From: Rhodococcus rhodochrous
GTDB lineage: Bacteria; Actinomycetota; Actinomycetes; Mycobacteriales; Mycobacteriaceae
NCBI RefSeq assembly: GCF_014854695.1
Contig: NZ_CP027557.1
Coordinates: 4,464,001-4,528,000 of the forward strand
Direction of reading: 5' to 3'
DNA length: 64,000 nt
The notes below the pieces were generated by a model. The model saw only the letters and a list, made by a program, of their open reading frames with translations, was not told where the DNA came from and did not search any database. The position numbers were made by a program, and so were the translations under genes. Shown one piece after another: positions 1 through 44,937 of this stretch (position 1 is its first letter; each line of letters starts with the position of its first letter).

Positions 1-38068
<38,068 letters not shown>

Positions 38069-38071
<3 letters not shown>

Positions 38072-38080
38072 TTATCTCCC
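38069..38080 (-). promoter_or_regulatory. Start region of NRPS1: GGGAG, abutting in-frame TAA, GTG
   Basis: On the coding strand the sequence reads GGGAGATAAGTG. The TAA is in frame and immediately precedes the GTG, so this GTG is the furthest upstream possible start. The purine-rich GGGAG four to five nucleotides away can serve as the ribosome binding site. Confidence 0.7.
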
Positions 38081-38145
38081 CGGGCGCGCACGATCCGCAC
38101 GGGTGTGCGCATCACAGAAACGGCGCTGTCTCCCCGACACGGCGC

Positions 38146-39336
38146 CTAATTTCCACCACCGTATCGTGCCTGAATCGCCGTTCGTTTCTCAGGCCGAATG
38201 TTGATTCGCGACAGATCGTGCCCGTAGTGCTCGAGCAGTCGCGGGTCCATTATCCGCCGCCACAGGGGCGGGAACAGCGCCAGGATGATCAATACCGCGT
38301 AACCGGCCGGCAGCTGCGGCGCCTGCGGCATCGACCGCAGGGTCTGGTAACGGCGTAGGGGATTGGCGTGGTGGTCGCTGTGCCGCTGCAGGTTGTAGAG
38401 GAACAGGTTGGAACACACGTGGTTGCTGTTCCAGCTGTGCTGGGGTTGCACCCGTTCGTAGCCGCCGTCCGGTCGCTTCTCGCGCAGCAGACCGTAGTGC
38501 TCGAGATAGTTGGCGCCCTCGAGGAACATGATCGCCATGACGGCCTGGACGACGAGCCACGGAGCGATCGACCAGCCGAACACCGCGATGAGCACGGCGT
38601 AGAGAACGACGCTCAGCGCCCATGCGTTGAGGATGTCGTTGTGCCGCACGTTCCAGAACGACGTACCGCGACGCTCGAGCCGGCCCTTCTCGTAGCGGAT
38701 CGCTGAGCGGAGACTGCCGAACACCGAGCGGGGCAGGAACCGCCAGTAACTCTCCCCCATGCGGGCGGTGGCCGGGTCCTCCGGGGTCGCGACGCGCGCG
38801 TGGTGTCCACGATTGTGTTCGACGTAGAAGTGGCCGTAGAACGACTGGGCGAGGGCGATCTTCGCGAGACGCCGCTCGAGGGTGGTGCGTTTGTGGCCGA
38901 GTTCGTGCGCCGCATTGATGCCGACCCCGCCGACGATGCCGAGCGTGGCGGCCATCGCGAATCGTTCGGCGCCGCCCATGGGCTGCGACACCCACATCCA
39001 GCACCCGAAGGCCAGGCCCGCGTATTGCAGCGGGAGATAGAGATAGGTGCAGTAGCGGTAGTACCGGTCGTTCTCGAGCGTCCGCATCATGCTCTCGGGC
39101 GGATTGCTCGTGTCGAGTTTCGCGAACGCGTCGACCAGCGGGCAGATGATGGCGATGACCAGTGCACCGGTGGCCCAGAAGACGCCGAGGTGCAGATATT
39201 CGACGAGGACGTAGGCGATGAACGGGCTCAGGGGGACGACGAGTCCGTACAGCCAGAGGCGCTTCTTGGGGTCGGTCCATCGATCGTGTGTCGCACTGCG
39301 AGGAGTAGCCGAATCCACAAACACCCATTCCCCCAC
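38146..39336 (-). CDS. alkB: AlkB-family integral-membrane alkane/fatty acyl monooxygenase
   Basis: This is a non-haem di-iron membrane hydroxylase of about 396 residues, the normal length for AlkB. It has the histidine boxes HELGHK (144-149), EHNRGHH (173-179) and LQRHSDHH (316-323), plus the AlkB signature NYLEHYGLLR (276-285). Several hydrophobic segments lie at about 29-70, 95-118, 126-142 and 238-275. Known members oxidise terminal methyl groups of medium-chain alkanes with electrons from rubredoxin. No rubredoxin or rubredoxin reductase gene follows here, unlike the classic rhodococcal alkB-rubA-rubB operons. It ends 74 nt before NRPS1 on the same strand, so co-transcription is likely. 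I took the outermost GTG (39336). GTG 39318, with GGGGGA 10 nt upstream, is an equally good start. Its substrate may be ordinary alkanes, or a fatty acid related to the NRPS product (speculative). Confidence 0.93.
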   Translation of the reverse strand: MGEWVFVDSATPRSATHDRWTDPKKRLWLYGLVVPLSPFIAYVLVEYLHLGVFWATGALVIAIICPLVDAFAKLDTSNPPESMMRTLENDRYYRYCTYLYLPLQYAGLAFGCWMWVSQPMGGAERFAMAATLGIVGGVGINAAHELGHKRTTLERRLAKIALAQSFYGHFYVEHNRGHHARVATPEDPATARMGESYWRFLPRSVFGSLRSAIRYEKGRLERRGTSFWNVRHNDILNAWALSVVLYAVLIAVFGWSIAPWLVVQAVMAIMFLEGANYLEHYGLLREKRPDGGYERVQPQHSWNSNHVCSNLFLYNLQRHSDHHANPLRRYQTLRSMPQAPQLPAGYAVLIILALFPPLWRRIMDPRLLEHYGHDLSRINIRPEKRTAIQARYGGGN

Positions 39337-39421
39337 GAAGGAAAAACCGTCCGGTACGAATCCCCCCGCACCGGAGAAAACAAACTGTTACCCCACGACT
39401 CGGATATACCTTACAAGTCGT

Positions 39422-39439
39422 ACTTACCGACAGGTAGGT
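39422..39439. promoter_or_regulatory. Candidate operator upstream of alkB: ACTTACC-N4-GGTAGGT
   Basis: This is a 7-bp inverted repeat with one mismatch and a 4-nt spacer, about 85 nt upstream of the alkB start. A TATATC-like -10 element lies between it and the gene (about 39407-39412 on the minus strand). TetR-family repressors control several rhodococcal alkB operons, so a similar repressor is plausible. No regulator gene is present in the window. Confidence 0.3.
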
Positions 39440-39472
39440 CCATACGCCCCTGTTGTGGTGGAGAGCACACGA

Positions 39473-39505
39473 CGACGGCGCCGCACCGGAAGTGCGACGC
39501 CGTCG
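39473..39505 (-). terminator. Hairpin downstream of the cold-shock gene
   Basis: CGACGGCG (39473-39480) pairs with CGCCGTCG (39498-39505). The inner arms CGCAC (39482-39486) and GTGCG (39492-39496) extend the stem across a one-base internal loop. It lies 27 nt past the cold-shock stop codon. No strong U-tract follows, as is common for actinobacterial terminators. Confidence 0.55.
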
Positions 39506-39532
39506 AACGCGGAATTCTCGAAAGGGTGCGAT

Positions 39533-39736
39533 CTAGATGATGCGCACGCCCTGAGCCTGCGGGCCCTTCTGCCCCTGACCGATCTCGAACTCGACTCGTG
39601 CCCCCTCGTCCAGGGTCTTGAAGCCCGACCCCTGGATCTCGGAGTAATGGACGAAAACGTCTGCTCCCCCACCATCCTGCTCGATGAAGCCGAAGCCCTT
39701 TTCCGCGTTGAACCACTTGACAGTGCCCTGCGCCAT
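39533..39736 (-). CDS. cspA: Cold-shock domain protein (CspA family)
   Basis: This is a 67-residue single cold-shock domain, the usual size for actinobacterial CspA/CspB. It starts [18 protein letters not shown], containing the RNP1-like KGFGFI motif, followed by DVFVHYSEI (RNP2-like). It binds single-stranded RNA and DNA and acts as an RNA chaperone in the cytoplasm. I chose ATG 39736 because homologues begin at this point and AAGGAG lies about 8-13 nt upstream (39745-39750). A longer in-frame start at 39754 would add six residues unlike the family. It is divergent from the aminotransferase gene and followed by a strong hairpin, so it is probably monocistronic. There is no sign of functional linkage to the NRPS genes. 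Confidence 0.95.
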   Translation of the reverse strand: MAQGTVKWFNAEKGFGFIEQDGGGADVFVHYSEIQGSGFKTLDEGARVEFEIGQGQKGPQAQGVRII

Positions 39737-39902
39737 ACCACTTGCTCCTTGCATTCCCCCACGTCACCCCGACGTGCGGCCTAGATGGACCTCGATCATC
39801 GCATTGATCCGGACATTCGTCGCGCCTTGTTTCCCGAGTCGTTACCGCAACCGAGAAAACGCGGATGAAATCGTGTTGCAGCACGGTGGCACCATGTAAC
39901 CC
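39737..39902. promoter_or_regulatory. Divergent intergenic region, cold-shock gene / aminotransferase
   Basis: These 166 nt must carry both promoters and the cold-shock 5' leader. I see no clear palindromic operator. The aminotransferase GTG at 39903 has no convincing ribosome binding site, so a short leader or leaderless transcript is possible. Confidence 0.4.
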
Positions 39903-41159
39903 GTGACTACCGAGGAGCAAGGCCAACTTCACCATCACATCAGCCGTCGGCTCGAGCAGTCGTCGAAGCTCCAGAACGTGCTCTACGAGATCCGCGGGCC
40001 GGTGCACGCCCACGCCGCGCGGCTCGAAGCCGAGGGGCATCGCATCCTCAAGCTCAACATCGGCAACCCCGCGCCGTTCGGGTTCGAGGCGCCCGACACG
40101 ATCGTGCAGGACATGATCGCGGCGCTGCCGCACGCGCAGGGCTACTCGGAGTCCAAGGGCATCGCCTCCGCCCGTCGCGCGATCGTCACGCGCTACGAGC
40201 TCGTGCCGCGCTTCCCGAAGTTCGACATCAACGACGTCTACCTGGGCAACGGCGTCTCCGAGCTCATCACCATCACGATGCAGGCCCTGCTCGACGACGG
40301 CGACGAGGTGCTCATCCCGGCACCCGACTACCCGTTGTGGACGGCGATGACCTCGCTGGCCGGTGGCACCCCGGTGCACTACTTGTGCGACGAGACCAAC
40401 GATTGGAACCCGGACCTCGACGACATCGAGTCCCGGATCACCGAGCGCACCAAGGCGATCGTGGTGATCAACCCGAACAACCCGACGGGCGCCGTGTACT
40501 CGCAGGAGGTGCTCGAGGGGATCGTGCGCCTCGCGCGCAAGCACCAGCTGCTGCTGCTCGCCGACGAGATCTACGACAAGATCCTCTACGACGACGCCAA
40601 GCACATCTCCCTCGCCTCGCTGGCCCCCGACCTGCTCTGCCTGACCTACAACGGCCTGTCGAAGGCGTACCGCGTCGCCGGCTACCGGTCGGGCTGGATG
40701 GTCATCACCGGCCCGAAGGAGCACGCGGCAGGCTTCCTGGAAGGCATCGATCTGCTCGCCTCGACGCGCCTGTGCCCCAACGTGCCGGCCCAGCACGCGA
40801 TCCAGGTGGCGCTCGGTGGCTATCAGAGCATCGAGGATCTCGTCCTGCCCGGTGGGCGCCTGCTCGAGCAGCGCGATGTCGCCTGGGAACGGCTCAACGC
40901 CATCCCGGGCGTGAGCTGCGTGAAGCCACGCGGTGCGCTGTACGCCTTCCCGCGTCTGGATCCGGAGGTCTACGACATCCACGACGACGAGAAGCTCGTG
41001 CAGGATCTGCTGCTGCAGGAGCGCATCCTCGTCACCCAGGGCACGGGCTTCAACTGGCCGAACCACGACCATCTGCGGATCGTCACGCTGCCGTGGGCAC
41101 GCGATCTGGCGGTGGCGATCGAGCGGATCGGCAACTTCCTGTCCTCCTACAAGCAGTAG
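39903..41159 (+). CDS. PLP-dependent alanine/aspartate-type aminotransferase (class I)
   Basis: This 418-residue class I aminotransferase is close to the AlaA (YfbQ) and mycobacterial AspC group, which make alanine from pyruvate with glutamate as donor. Visible motifs are GNPAPFGF (54-61), NPNNPTG (190-196), DEIYD (221-225) and GLSKAYR, whose Lys254 should form the Schiff base with PLP. RSGW (262-265) provides a phosphate-binding Arg. Length and motifs are complete. The start is GTG 39903, which lacks a clear Shine-Dalgarno sequence. It is divergent from the cold-shock gene, and the next gene on the same strand lies 327 nt away beyond a hairpin, so it probably has its own transcript. Alanine or aspartate preference cannot be settled from motifs alone. 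It looks like core metabolism rather than a member of the NRPS cluster. Confidence 0.93.
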   Translation: MTTEEQGQLHHHISRRLEQSSKLQNVLYEIRGPVHAHAARLEAEGHRILKLNIGNPAPFGFEAPDTIVQDMIAALPHAQGYSESKGIASARRAIVTRYELVPRFPKFDINDVYLGNGVSELITITMQALLDDGDEVLIPAPDYPLWTAMTSLAGGTPVHYLCDETNDWNPDLDDIESRITERTKAIVVINPNNPTGAVYSQEVLEGIVRLARKHQLLLLADEIYDKILYDDAKHISLASLAPDLLCLTYNGLSKAYRVAGYRSGWMVITGPKEHAAGFLEGIDLLASTRLCPNVPAQHAIQVALGGYQSIEDLVLPGGRLLEQRDVAWERLNAIPGVSCVKPRGALYAFPRLDPEVYDIHDDEKLVQDLLLQERILVTQGTGFNWPNHDHLRIVTLPWARDLAVAIERIGNFLSSYKQ

Positions 41160-41486
41160 GAGGGCGGCTCCGACCTCGGGAAGATCATCGTTACCGAACA
41201 GTTACTTTGCGGTTTTCGGGACCAAAGTCCCTGTTTGGAGGCACGCGCTACCTACCCGAACGGACAGTTTGTCGGGTTCGTGACCATCGCCACACGCCAA
41301 CCCCTCCCCAAGCCGGGGCCGGAACCAGTAATTTGTCTTATGGCACTAAGCACTACGCAATGTGCCGGGCTCCCTGATCGATCGCCATCCCCCCTGTGCG
41401 AGATCAGGTGACGGTGGCGGGGACACCCCCCCTGCTCCCCGCCACCACCAGCCCAAATCTCCTCGCTTCTTGGCTAGCCTGTCCGA
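41160..41486. other. 327-nt intergenic region with hairpins
   Basis: I find no credible gene. It holds a short GGGAC/GTCCC hairpin followed by TGTTT (41218-41236), a possible weak terminator for the aminotransferase. A perfect 11-bp hairpin lies at 41413-41446, close to the next gene. Confidence 0.6.
41413..41446 (+). terminator. Perfect 11-bp GC-rich hairpin before the YibE/F gene
   Basis: GGTGGCGGGGA (41413-41423) pairs with TCCCCGCCACC (41436-41446) around a 12-nt C-rich loop. There is no U-tract. It sits 40 nt upstream of the next GTG, so it is either a terminator for the aminotransferase or part of the leader of the following gene. Confidence 0.5.
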
Positions 41487-42776
41487 GTGAATCACGGACA
41501 CGGCCATTTCAGCCACGGACACGGTCACGGCCACGGGCAGGCCGAAAGTCCCATCCCGCTCGGCCCCATCGCCGCGAAGATCGTCGTCGGCCTACTGGCC
41601 GCGATCGGTCTCCTGGTGCTCTTCGGCACAGCCCTGCTGTGGCCGAGCAGCCGTTCCGTGGACATCCCCGCCCCCTTCCAGACCAGCGGCGGTGGCGCAG
41701 TCGTCACCGAGGCCGGGACGGTCGTCGAACAGAACACCGGACCGTGCGGCAGCCCGTCCTTCGGGCGCGTCTTCACCGGTGAGCCGTCCCCTCCCTCGAG
41801 CAACACCTTCGACTGCGAACGCAGCATCGTCGCCATCGAATCCGGTCCCGACGACGGCGCCCGGACCCTCCTCGAGGTGATCCCCGGCCCGGGTCAGCCC
41901 GAACTGCAGGCCGGCGACGAGATCCGCCTCGTCCGCCAGACCGATCCCGCGGGTGCCACCCAGTACTCCTTCTACGACTACGCCCGCGGCTTCCCGCTCG
42001 CCCTGGTGGTCGCGGCGTTCGCCGTCGTGGTGGTCGCGATCGCCCGCTGGCGCGGTCTGCGGGCCCTGATCGGCCTGGGCGTCGCGTTCGGTGTGCTGGT
42101 GGTGTTCATGCTCCCGGCGCTCCTGGACGGCAAACCCGCCGTGCCGGTCGCGCTCGTCGGCGGTGCGCTCATCCTCTACGCGGTGCTGTATCTGGCGCAC
42201 GGCGTGAATCTGAGGACCAGTTCGGCGTTGCTCGGCACACTCGCCTCGATGGTCGTGGCAGCCCTGCTGTCCTACGTCGCGATCCGGATGACGCACCTGA
42301 CCGGTCTGTCGGAGGAACAGAACACCGACGTGCAGCTGTACATCGGGCACGTGTCGATCTCGGGCCTGCTGCTGGCCGGATTCATCATCGGCTCGCTCGG
42401 TGTGCTCAACGACGTCACCATCACGCAGGCGTCGTCGGCATTCGAACTCGCCGGGCTCGATCCCGAGTCGTCGCGCCGGGAGATCTTCTCGGCGGCGATG
42501 CGTGTGGGCCGCGACCACATCGCCAGCACCGTCTACACGCTCGTCCTCGCCTACGCGGGCGGCGCGCTGCCGCTACTGCTGCTGTTCTCGGTGGCCGGGC
42601 GGTCGATCACCGATGTGATCACCGGCGACGCCGTGGCCATCGAGGTGGTCCGCGCATGCGTCGGCGGTATCGCGCTGACGTTGTCGGTGCCGCTCACCAC
42701 GGCGATCGCCGCCGTGCTCGCGCGCACCGACGCGCCCGGACAGCAGACGGGTGGCCGGCACGCGCGACGCGCGTGA
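41487..42776 (+). CDS. YibE/F-like multi-pass membrane protein with His-rich N-terminus
   Basis: This 429-residue protein has the YibE/F family pattern. There is one N-terminal membrane segment (about 27-52), then an extracytoplasmic domain to about residue 160 with two cysteines. A bundle of hydrophobic helices follows from about 163 to 415, containing the conserved-looking stretch IIGSLGVLNDVTITQASS. The family's biochemical role is not established, and export of small solutes has been suggested. The first 18 residues are a run of alternating His and Gly (HGHGHFSHGHGHGHG), which could bind Ni, Zn or Co. The start is GTG 41487. It converges on the Hsp70-like gene with 39 nt between stops. 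A metal-related function is inference from the His-rich tail only. Confidence 0.85.
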   Translation: MNHGHGHFSHGHGHGHGQAESPIPLGPIAAKIVVGLLAAIGLLVLFGTALLWPSSRSVDIPAPFQTSGGGAVVTEAGTVVEQNTGPCGSPSFGRVFTGEPSPPSSNTFDCERSIVAIESGPDDGARTLLEVIPGPGQPELQAGDEIRLVRQTDPAGATQYSFYDYARGFPLALVVAAFAVVVVAIARWRGLRALIGLGVAFGVLVVFMLPALLDGKPAVPVALVGGALILYAVLYLAHGVNLRTSSALLGTLASMVVAALLSYVAIRMTHLTGLSEEQNTDVQLYIGHVSISGLLLAGFIIGSLGVLNDVTITQASSAFELAGLDPESSRREIFSAAMRVGRDHIASTVYTLVLAYAGGALPLLLLFSVAGRSITDVITGDAVAIEVVRACVGGIALTLSVPLTTAIAAVLARTDAPGQQTGGRHARRA

Positions 42777-42815
42777 CGCTGTGCGTGACCGCCGACGGGT
42801 CGGCGGCGCGTGACG

Positions 42816-44240
42816 TCAGGGAAGCCGGATCTGCGGCAGCGGGGGCAGCTCGATCGTCGGCAGCGGCGGCAGCGTCGGGACCGGCACCCCCAAACCCGGG
42901 ATGGTCGGAACCGGAGCGGGTGGAGGTTCGGGGGCCGGGGGGACCGGGCGCGGCGAATAGGTCGTCGGAGCCGGCTCCGGCTCGACCGTGGTGGTAGTCG
43001 TGGTGACCTGCGTAGGCGCCACCGCCGGCGCGGGGTTCTGCCGCGGCGCACCGGTCGTCGGGGGGGTGTACGACTGGGTGGGGCTCGTCTCGTCGGTCGA
43101 CGAACTCGTGAAGCCGGTGCTCAGCGCCACCCCGATGACCGCGACGACCGCGAGGGCCGTGCCCGCGATACCGGCGCCGGAGATCTGTTTACCGCTGACC
43201 GACGGGCCGCGACCGGCCAACGTCGACCACCACGGCTTCTTCGCGTCGGCGGACTCCGGACCGGACGCGGCGGCTGCGGTCGTCTGCGCGGGGGCCGCAG
43301 CGGCGACGACCGGGATCTGTTCGGTCTCGGCACTGGTCGACGAGGGACGGCCCGGCACGATGCGGGTGAGGGCGCTCACGGGCTGCGAGGTGGCCGGTTT
43401 CGCGGCGGCCATCGCCCCGCCCTTGGCGAGCACGAGTTCGGGCTCGTGCGGCACCACCAGCGGCAGTCCGAGCCATGAGCGCAGCACCTCCTGCACGAGC
43501 GGGATGTGCGCACCGCCGCCGAGCAGGACCACGGCCTCGGGGTTGCGACCGGCACGGGAGATCACCTGGTGCACGAACTGCGCCGACGACTCGACGCACT
43601 GCGCGATGAGCGGGTCGAAGGTCTCGCGTGACATGAGCACGACTCCCGCCGCGCCCGGCACGGCCACGGTCTCGCTCTGCGAGAGCTTCTCCTTGGCCTC
43701 GCGGCACTGGGCCGACAGTTCGTCGTCGGTGGCGGGGTCGTCGGGGCGCCACACACCGTTGGTGTCGAGCTGGTGGTCGCGGATCACGTTGTCGAAGACG
43801 CGGCCGCCGATGCTGTCGGTGCGTTCGGCGAGCACCTCGCGGGAGACGAGGTCGACGACGGTGACGGTGAGCCCGGCGTCGCCGAGGTCGTAGAAGACGG
43901 CGGTGTTGCTCCCGAGTTCGCCCGTGGCCTGCAGATAGGTGACGGCGGCCTCGGGTTCGGAGACGAGCAGGTAGCGGTCGATGTGTTCGACGGTCATCGC
44001 CGCACGCAGGCGTTCGGCCTGTGCCTGGTCGCGGTAGACCAGTCCGACCCGCTCGACCGGATCGCCCGCGACACCGGTCTGGAAGAGCACCCCGAGGGTG
44101 CCTGCCGCCAACCGCGCCGGATCGTCCTTACCGGTTTCGACCACCTGGAACTGGAACCCCGCCGTCGGGGTCGTTCGATCCACGGGCCGCACCACCCGAA
44201 CGGCGCTCTCCCCCACGGTCACACCGAGAACAGAACTCAT
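42816..44240 (-). CDS. Hsp70/actin-like ATPase-domain protein with membrane anchor and Pro-rich tail
   Basis: This 474-residue protein has a shortened Hsp70-type nucleotide-binding fold. The N-terminal phosphate-1-like segment is LGVTVGESAVRV (5-16), phosphate-2 is FYDLGDAGLTVTVVD (116-130), and the adenosine motif is LLGGGAHIPLV (239-249). There is no substrate-binding domain. Instead an Ala-rich linker leads to one membrane helix (about 356-377) and a 95-residue Pro/Thr-rich tail, presumably outside the membrane. Similar Hsp70-like proteins occur in mycolate-containing actinobacteria, mostly without known function. ATG 44240 is preceded by AAGGCGG. It is divergent from the tyrosine phosphatase, sharing a 181-nt region that contains a palindrome. 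Envelope signalling or a scaffold role is possible but unproven. Classical chaperone activity is unlikely. Confidence 0.85.
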   Translation of the reverse strand: MSSVLGVTVGESAVRVVRPVDRTTPTAGFQFQVVETGKDDPARLAAGTLGVLFQTGVAGDPVERVGLVYRDQAQAERLRAAMTVEHIDRYLLVSEPEAAVTYLQATGELGSNTAVFYDLGDAGLTVTVVDLVSREVLAERTDSIGGRVFDNVIRDHQLDTNGVWRPDDPATDDELSAQCREAKEKLSQSETVAVPGAAGVVLMSRETFDPLIAQCVESSAQFVHQVISRAGRNPEAVVLLGGGAHIPLVQEVLRSWLGLPLVVPHEPELVLAKGGAMAAAKPATSQPVSALTRIVPGRPSSTSAETEQIPVVAAAAPAQTTAAAASGPESADAKKPWWSTLAGRGPSVSGKQISGAGIAGTALAVVAVIGVALSTGFTSSSTDETSPTQSYTPPTTGAPRQNPAPAVAPTQVTTTTTTVEPEPAPTTYSPRPVPPAPEPPPAPVPTIPGLGVPVPTLPPLPTIELPPLPQIRLP

Positions 44241-44317
44241 CAGCCGCCTTCGACGTTGGATGCGCCAGCCGCGTCAGCTTCCCCCGGCGCCCGAAATCAC
44301 CGACGATGGTACAGAAC

Positions 44318-44333
44318 GTTACCGATCGGTCAC
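44318..44333. promoter_or_regulatory. Palindrome GTTACCGATCGGTCAC between divergent genes
   Basis: This 16-bp inverted repeat has a perfect ACCGATCGGT core and one mismatched outer pair. It sits midway in the 181-nt divergent region between the Hsp70-like gene and the tyrosine phosphatase. It could be an operator shared by both promoters. I do not recognise the cognate regulator. Confidence 0.35.
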
Positions 44334-44421
44334 GAGGGCCGTTCGGATGACGTACACCGGGACCGAGCACTCCACAGATGTCTCCTGAGCGTCCGGGAGG
44401 CGTCTCCCATAGGATCGCCGA

Positions 44422-44937
44422 ATGCGGATTCTCTATGTGTGTACCGGAAACATCTGCCGATCACCCACCGCAGAAAGGCTGACCACCGCCTACGCGGCCG
44501 AGGCCGGTCGCGACGACCTCTCGGCGCACAGCGCTGGCACCCGGGCGATGGTCGGCTACGGCATGGAACCCACCGCAGCACTGGTGTTGCAGCAGCTCGG
44601 AGGCGATCCGGACGGATTCGCCGCGCGTCGGATCACCCCGCAGATCGCGGAGGACTCCGACATGATCATCACGATGAGCGAGCGGCACCGCGCCAAGGTC
44701 GTCCAGCTCGCACCGCGCAGGATGCGCGTGACGTTCACGCTGCGCGAGGCCGCCAGGCTGCAGAACGCCACCGGTGCGCGGACCGTCGCAGAACTGACGA
44801 CGGCCCGGGCGCAGATGTCTGCGCCCGGGCCGGAGGACATCGTCGACCCGATCGGCCGTGACGAGGAGACGTTCGTCACGGTCGGGTCCGAGATCGCCGA
44901 TCTGTTGCTACCTCTCCTCGCCGCTCTCCGAGCCTGA
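44422..44937 (+). CDS. Low-molecular-weight protein-tyrosine phosphatase (Wzb/PtpA-like)
   Basis: This 171-residue cytoplasmic phosphatase begins MRILYVCTGNICRS, giving the P-loop CX5R with nucleophile Cys7 and Arg13. The general-acid Asp is in DPIG (142-145). Length and motifs are normal. ATG 44422 has an AGGA element about 10 nt upstream. Its natural partner is probably the adjacent BY-kinase, which carries a C-terminal tyrosine cluster. Kinase and phosphatase pairs of this type control capsule and exopolysaccharide chain length in many bacteria. The last 30 nt overlap the 3' end of the kinase gene on the opposite strand. It shares a divergent control region with the Hsp70-like gene. Confidence 0.95.
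   Translation: MRILYVCTGNICRSPTAERLTTAYAAEAGRDDLSAHSAGTRAMVGYGMEPTAALVLQQLGGDPDGFAARRITPQIAEDSDMIITMSERHRAKVVQLAPRRMRVTFTLREAARLQNATGARTVAELTTARAQMSAPGPEDIVDPIGRDEETFVTVGSEIADLLLPLLAALRA

Noticed and set aside
38072-38145. Possible small gene or separate promoter between alkB and NRPS1
   Set aside because: Only 74 nt, with no convincing open frame or promoter elements. It is best read as an intra-operon gap.
39411-41072. Minus-strand open frame of 553 codons across the cold-shock and aminotransferase region
   Set aside because: It is antisense to a complete PLP aminotransferase and overlaps the cold-shock gene in another frame. It has no family signature.
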